A DNA stretch of 64,000 nucleotides from Cryptomeria japonica. Taxonomy: Eukaryota; Streptophyta; Pinopsida; Cupressales; Cupressaceae. The position numbers were made by a program, and so were the translations under genes. Where the stretch lies: assembly GCF_030272615.1 (NCBI RefSeq), contig NC_081405.1:606644677-606708676 (forward strand), given 5' to 3'. This document shows, piece after piece, positions 10,742-22,019 of this stretch (the stretch's first letter is position 1; each line of letters starts with the position of its first letter). The notes under the pieces were generated by a model. The model had not been told where the DNA came from and did no database searches. It saw only the letters and a list, made by a program, of their open reading frames with translations.

Positions 10742-11838
10742 ATTCCATATGGTGTAATTAGTTCCATCAAATCTCAAACTCTCCTTGAAAACAATAGTTG
10801 CCATCTCAGATCTCCTCAAGCTGTCAAGCTTCTTCCAAAGGATCTAGCTCTGATACCAATTGTTGGCAACAACAATGAAGGAAATCTCATAGGGGGGAGT
10901 GAATAAGTTTTCACCAAACTGAAAAAAATAAATCACAACTTTAGATCCAATCATCAACAATAAGAACAAATATGAACACCATAACAACAACACACATAAC
11001 ACATAGGTTTTTACATGGAAAACCTGGTTAAGGGAAAAACCATGGTAGGAACCTACCCACAATATGATGATACTTTGCAGTAGTATGTGAAAATATTACA
11101 ATGAGGAATGTACATTCATTTAGGCATACTTCCTAGAGCTCACTTCTTAAAACAACAAAAGGGCTACAACCCAGGGAAGGCTGATTTCCTTACAAAGATC
11201 GAACACCAAACCAGATTACATGAACTGAAATAATAGCATCTTCAAATGCCTGATCACAGTTTTGGTTAAGCACACTTGTCTGCTCTGCAACACTTCTCTT
11301 CTCTTCACTTCACACTACCAAAAGATCAATTTGCTTGCTCCCACATACAATACTCTCTAAGAACATAGACATACATCTTGTATGGATATTATACTTATTT
11401 ATACAAATCATCAACCTTAATCTCAAGGTCATCTCAACTCATAAGACCTAATTACAAAATTACATCACATGATAAATAAATATTCGGACCAATACAATGT
11501 CAACAAGGACATAGAGTGGACCTAAATCAAAACCTCGAACATGCAACACCACTAAATATCTCCCAATATCATCTACAACACACAACACAAACCAAAAATC
11601 ACAACTCTGCAAAATTGAACCAACAGAAAAACCAGTCATCATACAAAACCTCATAACTTGATCATATCACCTTCTGGAACATTGAAACTCATTTAGAATC
11701 AACTGAAGATACCAATCTTCGAATCCTTAAATCCACATCAACATATTTGCAATATACCAACTGAACCAACTCACTACAACACAGAAGCACGAGGACACAG
11801 TAATATGTTGACAAAAATGACAACAACATATTCCAACA
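10742..11838 (-). mobile_element. C2: 5' end of a Ty1/copia element (5' LTR, primer site, first gag codons)
   Basis: On the minus strand there is an LTR (11838-10861), a two-base spacer, a primer site TGGTATCAGAGC (10858-10847) and then an ATG at 10804. The first codons read MATIVFKESLRFDGTNYTIW, the typical start of copia Gag (F.GTNY..W). The frame is cut after 21 codons by the TRG-2 LTR at 10741. The remainder should lie to the left of the window. The right flank of the LTR is ACTCT (11839-11843). Confidence 0.8.
10861..11838 (-). repeat. C2 5' LTR
   Basis: This 978-base LTR has TGTTGGCAAC at the 10861 edge and TTCCAACA at the 11838 edge, so TG..CA ends are inverted-repeat-like (TGTTGG/CCAACA). 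It contains the conserved ACATGGAAAACC..GGGAAAAACCA stretch (11013-11045) shared by the other copia LTRs here, and the G-run followed by GTGAAT near 10893. Confidence 0.8.
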
Positions 11839-12048
11839 ACTCTAATAGCCAACAATGAAGTGGTTTTTACATGCTTGATCTTTATCAGCCAAACAAGTTA
11901 GATATTTGTAAATTTATTATCCAATAGAAACATTTTATTTTCATACTATATTCTCCTTCAAGGGTAAAGATCTTGTGAAATAAAGCATTAAGCATATAAT
12001 CAAAGAGACAAACCAAAATGAATATCCCTAATCTTTTGTCATCTTAAT
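11839..12048. other. No recognisable feature
   Basis: This AT-rich sequence lies between the C2 LTR and the unrecognised ORF. Nothing supported on either strand. Confidence 0.5.
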
Positions 12049-12624
12049 GTTTTATGTTAAATGCATCCACAAAAATTCACACAAATCAAAGTTTTTGCCT
12101 TCTTTTACCATTTGACGACCAATGTATACTACAATTGCCGAAGTAGATCCTTCTCTATTTCTGAAATAGATTTTGAAAGAAATTCCATATGCAACATACC
12201 TCACAATAGGGTTGATGATAGTATCAATTATTAATGCATGTTGATTGCCTGTGATGCCAACTAGGGTTTCAATTTCTTTGTTATTGATTGATTTCTTCAC
12301 CAAAATGGGTCCACTATCACATAGACCACAAACTGCAAGTATTTCTTCCTTCAAAATCTGATAAGGTTTATCCAACACCATATGATCATCCTCAATACAG
12401 TTCATAAGAAGTTTAATTATGTCCTCATTTGCAAACCATGGAAATTCGTTCCAAACATCCAAACCCTTATGCCCTAAATCTCTGATTTCCTGCAATTCCT
12501 CACTCGACAAATAATTTCCCTAATTTCTCATTTTCTCATTACTATATTCCTCTAATTGTACCTTTTTAATTTTTTGAACATTCTTACTACTCGATTCACC
12601 TACAACTGTCTTCTTAGAATCCAT
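12049..12624 (-). pseudogene. Unrecognised protein, about 190 codons, one internal stop
   Basis: An ATG at 12624 opens a frame that starts MDSKKTVVGESSSKN, is stopped by TAG at 12522-12520, and continues open to 12052. The visible protein is a soluble mix of helix-like acidic N-terminal sequence (SSEELQEIRDLGHKGLDVW) and hydrophobic segments (HALIIDTIINPIVRYVAYGI). I recognise no domain, signal peptide or membrane segment. A TGGTATAAG sequence resembling a copia primer site lies about 155 bases upstream (about 12779 on the minus strand), so it might be the first ORF of another retroelement. It could equally be a host gene fragment; I cannot decide. Confidence 0.4.
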
Positions 12625-12949
12625 AGAGAAAAGATTGGAAAAATACCTTTTATGCAAACTTTTCTTTGAATTCTCTTCTTCTCTCCAAATTTTTCAACGC
12701 ATGATGCACAAATGATCAAAAAATAAGATTTTAACTTATTCAATGTACCTAGCATTCCACCACCAAAAATTGTCTTATACCAGTGATGTCAACCCAATCC
12801 ACTAGAGTTAGCAACAACAAAAGCTATCACATGAATCTCTTTCACATGAGGGGGTACAAATAGATTTGTCTTTGAAACTCCCTCTAATCCAAGGTTACTA
12901 GGTCAATTTTTGGAGGAAGAAGTACCAACACCAGAATCAAGTGCAACAT

Positions 12950-13080
12950 ACTCAATTATTTCTTTTCTTCTCCATACCACAAAATTCTTCTTGAGATCAA
13001 TATATTTCACTAGAGAATTCACATTCTTTCATTTGTTAGTACGATGTCCATACTTGTTGCAATTGTAATATTTTACATTT
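12950..13080 (-). pseudogene. Fragment of copia gag zinc knuckle
   Basis: On the minus strand near 13075-13030 the translation reads KYYNCNKYGHRTN followed by a stop, a decayed CxxC..GH knuckle of the copia type. Nothing longer is open. It ends where the plus-strand copia polypurine tract begins. Confidence 0.4.
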
Positions 13081-13081
13081 C

Positions 13082-14095
13082 TCTATGCCAAAGGGGGAGA
13101 TTATTGGCCATTTGGTGGAATTGATTATGTGTTGCATTGATGTTTTGTCATTGATGCCAACACTATCTATTTGGATGCTTTACCGACACCCTTCTGGTCC
13201 TGTTAGGTTGAGTAGTTTCTGGTTGATTTGGATCCGGCATGATCCGGTAGGCTTCGGTATAGTTTGGTGATGGAATTGGCTTGTTCATGATACTCATGCT
13301 CATATTTGGTCAGTTGGTTTTGGTTTGGTGATCGGATGCTATCATGTTTCCTTGGAAGCTTGGATTTTGGTTCTGATGAGGGTTTCATCGACTGAGCTTT
13401 TGATGAAGAACTTTGATCAATTTCATAAGTGGTGTTGGTGCATCTTTTGGTGGATTTTCAGGATGCTGTTGGTGATCATGTTTGAGACTTGGCAGATGGA
13501 GATCATTTTTGTAGCATGTGGACCTATACTGGGTCTCGATTGATCTAGGTTATGGACCGACTTTAATTTAACATGTGGATTGGACCTCTTGATGTATTTC
13601 TGGGATGTCATATGTGTTGGATATTATTTGTCTTGTGTAAGGCCGACATGGTTTGTAATTATGTAATTAGTTTATTTTCTGGTGATCAACCTAATTGTTT
13701 ATGCTCGAGGGTTTGTATATATAGATGTAAGATCTCATCGTAGATCATCATGGTTATGGTTAGAGGTCATGGTCAAGAAATGTAATGTGCAAATAATGTA
13801 ATATTATTCAAGTAGAGGATTTGGTTGATCATTGGAGATCAAATTGGGTGTATGTAAGAGGATTTAGTCCTTCGGTATTGAGCTTAACCGAAACTGTACT
13901 TAGGCATAGGAGATGCTATCTTTTGCAGTTCAACACTTCTTCAGATTGTAGTCTGGATTTCTATGTAGTCAGTGAGGCTCCTTTTGTGATGAGCAATGTG
14001 CTCTAGGTTTTTGGCCTTCCTGCAAGTGCAGGCCCCTGAATTGTAATTCACATAATTAATTGGAGTACTTGGATTTTCACATCAGATGTTGTAGT
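13082..14095 (+). repeat. Truncated copia LTR of the C1 family, with polypurine tract
   Basis: AAAGGGGGAGAT (13082-13093) is followed by TATTGGCCATTTGG, homologous to the start of the C1 LTR read on its coding strand (TGTTGGCAATTTGG at 55441). A TATATATAG box lies at about 13715. The CTCTAGG...GGCCTTCCTGCA stretch near 14005-14030 matches the C1 LTR (60355-60395, reversed). The U5 end is missing, so this is a 3' LTR remnant on the plus strand. Confidence 0.7.
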
Positions 14096-14216
14096 TTTTT
14101 GCTAATCATTGGAGGCATTTCTCATGTTTCCTATTGACCTCTACAACCTCTATAGTATATTTTTCAAGGTAATTAATGCACTTCATGTATTTAATGCCTT
14201 GCATCTTTCTAGATAT
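14096..14216. other. Short unassigned spacer
   Basis: These 121 bases lie between the truncated copia LTR and the L-family LTR. I see nothing in them. Confidence 0.4.
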
Positions 14217-15260
14217 TGTAGACGTATAAAAATGACCATATTCCTAAATGAATATTTAATGTTCATTTTATTCCCATTCCTCCATTTAGTTAAATTTAAT
14301 TTAACTAAATCGCCCACATTCTTCTATTTTATTAAATAAATTATTCAGTTTATTTAGTTAAATTCACTGAAGCCCTTTACATACATTTAATTGAATAAAT
14401 CATTTTATTTAACTAAATCCCTTCTTCTTACTTTTTAATTAAAATTATATTTAATTAATAGTTTGCCCCAATTGAATAAATCTAATTTATTTAATTTCCC
14501 AAATTGCAACCAAATTGAAATAAATTAATTTATTTTAATTAATTCTATTTTCCCTCACTCACTTGCATTTTCCTACATCTCCCACTTGCCTCTCTAAACC
14601 CCCTTCTATATTCTTCTAATCACTTCTAAATTAGCCTAACCCATCTCCTAAATATTGTCACATCCCTAAGCAAAGGGAAGTCACTTCTCAAACCCTCAAA
14701 GTCTTTGAAAACCATTAAAGGATTTATGTCTTCAACAAGTTAACCTTGAAAGTCTTCCAAACCATTAATGGATAACTCAACCCTCTAGCATGATTAGAGA
14801 CTTTTTCTCTTAACTCAACCTACATCTAACCCAAGGGTCTCATCAAGCATTCATTGCTTTGACCATGGTTATCCCTTTAACCTTTGCACAAGAGTTAACC
14901 CTTTGGGTAAAAGCTTTATCCATTGGATAACCCTAACCTAACCTTAACCCTTACCTCCTAAGGTAACCATAAGGTCTTCTTAAGCATTTAATGCTTCTTA
15001 CCTCTCCTCTCAACCAGTCTTATGTTGACAATTGTCACCATTTCATTGGTGAAAATTGTAAACATGGATTGGTAACTTTCAAACTTGACCCTTGATTAAC
15101 TCTTTCAATCTTGACCATCCATTGCCCTATTTTCACTATAAATAGAGTTCTCATCCCTCCATTTTAAGGATCCATGCAAGCTTTTAGTATTTCATTTATG
15201 TTCAAATTTATCAATACATCTAGCTTCTCTTTGTAATAGGATAGTATTGCTACTAACCTT
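14217..15260 (+). repeat. L-family (Tat) LTR, copy A
   Basis: It begins TGTAGACGTATAAAAATG and carries the AATATTTAATGTTCATTTTATTCC segment, long runs of AATTTAATTTAAC-type sequence, a CTAACCTAACCTTAACCC stretch near 14930 and a TATA box, TATAAATA, at 15137-15144. At about 15260 it passes without a clear end into a gag fragment, so its U5 is truncated. Other copies: 16711-17050, 17117-17700, 18598-18866, 20113-20821 (minus), and 40917-41410 with 52626 onward. Confidence 0.75.
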
Positions 15261-15470
15261 CAATGTTGGCGGCGTATGGTTTCAAGATATCCTCGAGATG
15301 TGCTTGAAAAGGAAAAGATAGAGATTTTAGACCATATTCCAAAAGGGGTCAAAAAGGTTGACTTACCGGTGGTCCATATGCGACGGGCCTCCGATACATT
15401 TTTTAGGCACATCTCGAGGATATCTTGAAACCATATACCGCCAATGTTGAAGGAATACCATCATTTAGTT

Positions 15471-15810
15471 TAAAAAAGGTGCTAACCAAGGCACTAACAC
15501 TTATGCACCAAATACCAATCAAGATCAACTCAACACAAACAACACCAACAATGCCCAAAACAATAACACCAATCGGGGACATAATCCAAACTCACGGGGT
15601 AATGCAAACAACTTTCCCAAACACATTTACACACCACTAGGGAAATCACTAGAGTCAGCATTCAGAGAACTCTTGGCAAACAAAATTATCTCTTTACCAG
15701 CAATCAACAACTTTGAACCACAAATCAAACCATCCTAGTGGAATGACTCACACTTTTGTGATTTTCATCGCAATAAAGGTCATCAAACCAATGATTGCAT
15801 GAGACTGAAG
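15471..15810 (+). pseudogene. Tat gag C-terminal fragment with zinc knuckle
   Basis: The plus strand encodes a stretch homologous to the G3 gag C-terminus: an Asn/Gln/Thr-rich linker, then LGKSLESAFRELLANKI, then the knuckle CDFHRNKGHQTNDC followed by MRLK. A TAG replaces a Trp codon near 15736. It ends at 15810, fused head-on to a minus-strand gag N-terminal piece. The same fusion is duplicated at 19335. Confidence 0.7.
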
Positions 15811-16531
15811 CTAGATCCTAGATGTATTGCAAATTCAAGACTCATTATACAGAATTCTCGAACATGATCACAAGGATCGCTTTTCCGATCATATTTATCG
15901 AATTTGGGAATGCCTGAGTTTGGGGGAAAAGGCACCATGTTTAATTTTCTGTCAAAAGAATAAGGACAGATTTTAGTTAAGGAGTACCGTACTGTTGTCC
16001 CTTGTTGCATGTCTTGCATTTGTCTTTGTAAAATTTGCATTTGTTGAGTGAGAGAAATCAAAGGTGCATTATTTTTCCAAGGGAAGAGTTCTTCCCTTGT
16101 ATTAGTTCTAGGCTGAAATGGTGTGTGCAATGGTATGTTTTGCTCTGGGATGTTTTGCTCAGGGATATTTTTCTCGGGATATTTTTCTCAGGGATATCTT
16201 GCTCAGGGTCACGCGCTTCTTCCTCTCTTTGTCGTTCTTGATATTTGTAATGTCGAGATCTTGTTCTAAAAATGTTTGTGTCTAAATCTTTAGGAAGTTT
16301 AACTTCTTTGCTTGTGAGCATGAACAAATATTTTTCTTTGTCATTTTCCATGAGCCTTTCCACAAGATTTTGAAATGAAGTGCTTTCTTGACATTCTTGA
16401 AGGAGTTCTTCAGAAATTTCAGTGTCCTCTAGATGTGGACCCTCGAAAGGATTTGATAATCTCTTATTCATGCTAGATTCCGATTGCATTTTGCTTTGTT
16501 TGTTTCGTTGAGAGTGAGTAACAACAGGCAT
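15811..16531 (-). pseudogene. Tat gag N-terminal fragment
   Basis: It starts at 16531 (MPVVTHSQRNKQ) and includes an acidic segment (EISEELLQECQESTSF), a helical LVERLMENDKEKYLF stretch, an Arg/Glu-rich coiled-coil-like region and, in another frame past a shift near 16130, LTQQMQILQRQMQDMQQG and IPKFDKYDRKSDP, the start of the gag core. It is cut after MSLEFAI by the inversion at about 15810. Upstream (16532-16640) is leader sequence that reads directly into a plus-strand gag core piece. Confidence 0.7.
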
Positions 16532-19022
16532 CTAGTAGAAGCTTTCTGTGACAAAAGGAACAAACTCTTCTTCAATGTTTTTCTTAGGAGTTGGTGGTTC
16601 AAATTAGGGTATGTTATGATAAAGCTTTTACAATTAAATGATGGTATTCCTCCAACATTGGCGGTGTATGGTTTCAAGATATCCTCAAGATGTGCCTGAA
16701 AAGGAAAAGATGGATAACCCTAACCTAACCTTAACCCTTACCTCCTAAGGTAACCATAAGGTTTTCTTAAGCATTTAATGCTTCTTACCTCTCCTCTCAA
16801 CCAGTCTTATGTTGACAATTGTCCCCATTTCATTGGTGAAAATTGTAAACATGGATTGGTAACTTTCAAACTTGACCCTTGATTAACTCTTTCAATCTTG
16901 ACCATCCATTGCCCTATTTTCACTATAAATAGAGCTCTCATTCCTCCATTTTAAGGATCCATGCAAGGTTTTAGTATTTCATTTATGCTCAAATTTATCA
17001 ATACATCTAGCTTCTCTTTGTAATAGGATAGTATTGCTACTAACCTTCAACATTGGCGGCATATGGTTTCAAGATATCCTCGAGATGTGCCTGAAAAGGA
17101 AAAGATGGAGATTTAGAAAAATGTAGACATATAAAAATGACCATATTCCTAAATGAATATTTAATGTTCATTTTATTCCCATTCCTCCATTTTATTAAAT
17201 AAATTATTCAATTTATTTAGTTAAATTCACTAAAGCCCTTTACATACATTTAATTGAATAAATCATTTTATTTAATTAAATCCCTTCTTCTTACTTTTTA
17301 ATTAAAATTATATTTAATTAATAGTTTACCCCAATTGAATAAATCTAATTTATTTAATTTCCCAAATTGCAACCAAATTGAAATAAAACAATTTATTTTA
17401 ATTAATTCTATTTTCCCTCACCCACTTGCATTTTCCTACATCTCCCACTTGCCTCTCTAAACCCCCTTCTATATTCTTCTAATCACTTCTAAATTAGACT
17501 AACCCATCTCCTAAATATTGTCACATCCCTAAGAAAAGGGAAGTCACTTCTCAAACCCTCAAAGTCTTTGAAAACCATTAAAGGCTTTATGTCTTCAACA
17601 AGTTAACCTTGAAAGTCTTCCAAACCATTAATGGTTAACTCAACCCTCTAGCATGATTAGAGACTTTTTCTCTTAAATCAACCTACATCTTTCAAACTTG
17701 ACCCTTGATTACAATTAAATGATGGTATTCCTTCAATGTTGGTGGCGTATGGTTTCAAGATATCCTCGAGATGTGCCTGAAAAATGTATCGAAGGCCCGT
17801 CGCGTATGGACCACCGATAAGTCAACCTTTTTGACCCCTTTTGGAATATGGTTTAAAATCTCCATATTTTCCTTTTTAGGCACATCTTGAGGATATCTTG
17901 AAACCAAATGCCACCAATGTTGAAGGTTAGTAGAAATACTATCCTATTACAAAGATAAGCTAGATGTATTGATAAAGGAAAAGATGGCGATTTTAGAAAA
18001 ATGTATCCTCTAGATGTGGACCCTCAAAAGGATTTGATAATCTCCAATTCATGCTGGATTCTAGTTGTATTTTGCTTTGTTTGTTTCATTGAGAGTGAGT
18101 AACAATGGGCATCTAGTAGAAGCTTTATGTGACAAAAGGAACGAACTCTTCTTCAATGTTTTGCTCAGGGGTTGGTGGTTCAAATCAGGATATGTTATGA
18201 TAAAGCTTTTACAATTAAATGATGGTATTCCTTCAACATTGGTGGCATATGGTTTCAAGATATCCTCGAGATGTACCTAAAAAATGTATCGGAGGCCCGT
18301 CGCGTATGGACCACCGGTAAGTCAACCTTTTTGACCCATTTTGGAATATGGTCTAAAATCTCCATCTTTTCCTTTTTGGTGTATGGTTTCAAGATATCCT
18401 CGAGATGTGCCTGAAAAATGTAGACATATAAAAATTACCATATTCCTCGAGATGTGCCTAAAAAATGTATCGGAGGCCCATCGCGTATGGACCACTGGTA
18501 AGTCAACCTTTTTGACCCCTTTTGGAATATGGTCTAAAATCTCCATCTTCCCCTTTTTGGCATATGGTTTCAAGATATCCTCGAGATGTGCCTAAAAAAT
18601 GTAGACGTATAAAAATGACCATATTGCTAAATGAATATTTAATGTTCATTTTATTCCCATTCCTCCATTTAGTTAAATTTAATTTAACTAAATCACCCAC
18701 ATTCTTCTATTTTATTAAATAAATTATTCAATTTATTTAGTTAAATTCACTAAAGCCCTTTACATACATTTAATTGAATAAATCATTTTATTTAATTAAA
18801 TCCATTCTTCTTACTTTTTAATTAAATTTATATTTAATTAATAGTTTACCCCAATTGAATAAATCTAGATGATAAAGAAACAAACTCTTCTTCAAAGTTT
18901 TGCTCAGGGGTTGGTGGTTCAAATCGGGGTATGTTATGATAAAGCTTTTACAATTAAATGATGGTATTCCTTCAACGTTGGCGGTGTATGGTTTCAAGAT
19001 ATCCTCAAGATGTGCCTAAAAA

Positions 19023-19335
19023 ATGTATCGGAGGTACATCTCAAACACAAACAACACCAACAATGCCCAAAACAATAACACCAATCAGGGCCCTAATCCA
19101 AACTCACGGGGTAATGCAAACAAATTTCCCAAATGCATTTACACAGTACTAGGGAAATCACTAGAGTCAGCATTCAGAGAACTCTTGGCAAACAAAATTG
19201 TCTCTTTATCAGCAATCAACAACTTTGAACCACAAATCAAACCACCCTGGTGGAATGACTCACACTTTTGTGATTTTCATCACAATAAAGGTCATCAAAC
19301 CAATGATTGCATGAGACTGAAGCTAGGTCTCAGAT
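19023..19335 (+). pseudogene. Tat gag C-terminal fragment, second copy of the inversion unit
   Basis: It is a duplicate of 15471-15810 with a 5' deletion in the Asn-rich linker. It contains ESAFRELLANKIVSLSAIN and the knuckle CDFHHNKGHQTNDC, then the same head-on junction to a minus-strand gag piece. Confidence 0.7.
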
Positions 19336-20044
19336 GTATTGCAAATTCAAGACTCATTGTACAGAATTATTGAACATGATTACGAGGATCACTTTTCCCA
19401 TCATATTTGTCAAATTTGGGAATGTCTGAGTTTGGGGGAAAAGGCACCATTTTTAACCATCTGTCAAAAGGATAAGGACAAATTTCAGTTAAGGAGTACT
19501 GTACTGTTTTCCCTTGTTGCATGTCTTGCATTTGTCTTTGTAACATTAGCATTTGTTGAGTGAGAGCAATCAAAGGTGCATTATTTTGTCGAGGGAAGAG
19601 TTCTTCCCTTGTATTAGTTATAGGTTGAAATGGTGTGTGGAATGGTATGTTTTGCTCTGGGATGTTTTTCTCAGTGATATTTTGCTCGGGGATATTTTCC
19701 TTAGGGATATCTTGCTTAGATTCACGTGCTTCTTCCTCTCTTTGTTGTTCTTGATATTCGTAATGTCAAGATCTTGTTCTAAAAATGTCCGTGTCTAAAT
19801 CTTCAAGAAGTTTAACTCCTTTGCTTGTGAGCACGAGAAGATATTTTTCTTTGTCATTTTCCATGAGCCTTTCCACAAGCTTTTGAAATGAAGCGCTTTC
19901 TTGACATTCTTGAAGGAGTTCTTCAAAAATTTCAATATCCTCTAGATGCGGACCCTCGAAAGGATTTGATAATCTTTGATTCATGTTAGATTCCGGTTGC
20001 ATTTTGCTTTTTTTGTTTTGTTGAGAGCGAGTAACAATGGGCAT
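19336..20044 (-). pseudogene. Tat gag N-terminal fragment, second copy
   Basis: It starts at 20044 (MPIVTRSQQNKKSKMQ) and parallels 15811-16531: acidic EELLQECQESASF, LVERLMENDKEKYLL, then, after a frame change, LTQQMLMLQRQMQDMQQG and IPKFDKYDGKSDPRNHV. The presumed leader (20045-20110) is fused at about 20112 to the inner part of an L-family LTR, without a primer site, so this is not an intact 5' end. Confidence 0.7.
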
Positions 20045-20112
20045 CTAGTAGAAGCTTTCTGTGACAAAAGGAACGAACTCTTCTTCAACGTTTTGCTCAA
20101 GGGTTGGTGGTT

Positions 20113-20821
20113 CCAATGGATAAAGCTTTTCCCAAAGGGTAAACTCTTGTGCAAAGATTAAAGGGATAACCATCATCAAAGCAATGAATTCTTGATGAGA
20201 CCCTTGGGTTAGATGTAGGTTGAGTTAAGAGAAAAAGTCTCTAATCATGCTAGAGGGTTGAGTTAACCATTAATTGTTTGGAAGACTTTCAAGGATAACT
20301 TGTTGAAGACATAAAACCTTTAATGGTTTTCAAAGACTTTGAGGGTTTGAGAAGTGACTTCCCTTTGCTTAGGGATGTGACAATATTTAGGAGATGGGTT
20401 AGGCTAATTTAGAAGTGATTAGAAGAATAGAGAAGGGGGTTTAGAGAGGCAAGTGGAAGATGTAGGAAAATGCAAGTGGGTGAGGGAAAATATAATTAAT
20501 TAAAATAAATTGCTTTATTTCAATTTGGTTGCAATTTGGGAAATTAAATAAATTAGATTTATTCAATTGGGGTAAACTATTAATTAAATATAAATTTAAT
20601 TAAAAAGTAGGAAGAAAGGATTTAATTAAATAAAATGATTTATTCAATTAAATGTATGTAAAGGGCTTTAGTGAATTTAACTAAATAAATTGAATAATTT
20701 ATTTAATAAAATGGAAGAATGTGGGTGATTTAGTTAAATTAAATTTAACTAAATGGAGGAATGGGAATAAAATGAACATTAAATATTCATTTAGGAATAT
20801 GGTCATTTTTATATGTCTACA
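20113..20821 (-). repeat. G3 3' LTR (L family), truncated
   Basis: It begins at 20821 (TGTAGACATATAAAAATG on the minus strand) directly after the polypurine tract and matches copy A up to the GGATAAAGC segment, where it breaks off at about 20113. The promoter half with the TATA box is missing. Confidence 0.8.
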
Positions 20822-20837
20822 TTTTGCCCCTCTTTGA
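20822..20837 (-). promoter_or_regulatory. Polypurine tract of G3
   Basis: TCAAAGAGGGGCAAAA on the minus strand lies immediately before the LTR start TGTAGACA. G5 has the same tract at 42868-42883. Confidence 0.85.
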
Positions 20838-21165
20838 AGTGACGTGTGTGCACATGTTGATTCAAAGAAAATGATGTGTCGTCATGATTTAGTTATGATC
20901 AATTTTTATGTCGTTTTGAGATTTTCATGTCATGCCCTAGATTTGATAAACAATGCTGATAATGCCTCCTCGGGAGACGAATCAAAATTTTTAAACATTT
21001 AATTTGATTTGGATAATTTTGATAAATTTTATGGCATTTTAAATTTTTGTCTATGCTGAATGTGATAAATTGATTCATCTCTCGATAATGATGTGTGATA
21101 TGGTTGTATGAGACACCACGAGCAATTTACACATCCCTCCATATAACCCTAATTTTTATTTACCC

Positions 21166-21173
21166 TATAAAAG
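21166..21173 (+). promoter_or_regulatory. TATA box of the antisense PMD gene, copy X
   Basis: TATAAAAG within CCCTATAAAAGGG lies 75 bases upstream of the proposed ATG at 21248. It is conserved in the inverted copy (40574-40567). Confidence 0.6.
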
Positions 21174-21394
21174 GGAAAAAGTGATCTCTTTTTATCTCAT
21201 TTGTGCTTGTTGACTTTGGAGAAAGTGATTTTTGGAGAGAAGTCAACATGTCGATTTCGTATTCTTCTCATCAATTCGAGCGTGTGCGGAGGTATCGGAG
21301 GCCCATCGCGTATGGGCCATCGATAAGTCAACCTTTTTGACCCCTTTTGGATTTTTTATTTTGTCATTTTTTATCATGTTTCCAATTTTGTCAT

Positions 21395-21875
21395 GCAGAT
21401 TTGTCGGGATAGCGCGTCGGGGTCAAAACGTAGCGCATGTGATAGGTTTCATAGTGCGTAGGTTTTAATAAAATAGGATAGCGTCCAAAAAAATTAGGGT
21501 AGTGCATCGGTAGGTTATGGTAGCACTTAAGATTAGGTTAGAGCACCGAGATCACAGGGTAGCGTAGAGGGAAAAATGGGTAGCGCATAGCTTATACCTA
21601 GCACATAGGGTTTCTAGGGGGTCGCATGGGTAGGTCTAGGTAGCGCATAGGTATGACCTAGTGAATAGGGTTAGATATGTAGCACAAGAGCAGGATAAAA
21701 TAGTGCATAGGGTAGTTTAGCGCTTGGGATAGGCTAGGCACCCTTTTGTGAGGAAAGGGTAGTGCGTAGGTTCTGGCTAGTGCATAGGGTGGATTAGGTA
21801 GCGCTTAGGGAGGACAGAATAGTGCATAGTAAGTAGTTTAGCGAATAGAAAAGATTTTTTAGTGCATAGGGAATT
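21395..21875 (+). repeat. Interspersed short repeat, TAGCGCATAGG type
   Basis: About twenty imperfect copies of an 11-12-base unit (TAGCGCATAGGG, TAGTGCATAGGG, TAGCGCTTAGGG) are spaced 20-40 bases apart inside the proposed PMD intron. The inverted copy of the region (39870-40330) has the same array as CCCTATGCGCTA. Confidence 0.75.
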
Positions 21876-22019
21876 TTTTTTGGTAAAGTGTGATTTGCGA
21901 ATGAAGAAAAATTGGTAGGTTGATGCCAATTTTGTTGAGATAGGTGTAAATTGTCAGTTTGCATGTCTGCTATCATTGTTTTGATAAGTTGTCCAATATG
22001 AGTTCCGATATAACTTGAT

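Larger units (their letters stand above)
15261..19022. repeat. Mosaic of shuffled L-family fragments
   Basis: At least twenty short segments in both orientations, all from one Tat family: gag-core pieces with TTTCAAGATATCCTCGAG (15287, 16667, 17065, 17751, 18250, 18385, 18568 on plus; 15410, 17885 on minus); PMD exon-1/donor pieces (15335-15405 minus; 17781-17870, 18281-18365, 18466-18545 plus); LTR pieces (16711-17050, 17117-17700, 17925-17975 minus, 18418-18447, 18598-18866); and leader/gag N-terminal pieces (15811-16640, 18001-18215, 18867-18950, minus). Many junctions fall in the A-run after GTGCCTGAAAA. No part is coding-competent. Confidence 0.75.

Noticed and set aside
5208-10746. GGAAT at 5208 and ATTCC at 10742 as one pair of target duplications for a single inverted element
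   Set aside because: On the same strand they are GGAAT and ATTCC, not direct repeats; and TRG-1 and TRG-2 are two separate elements with their own LTRs.
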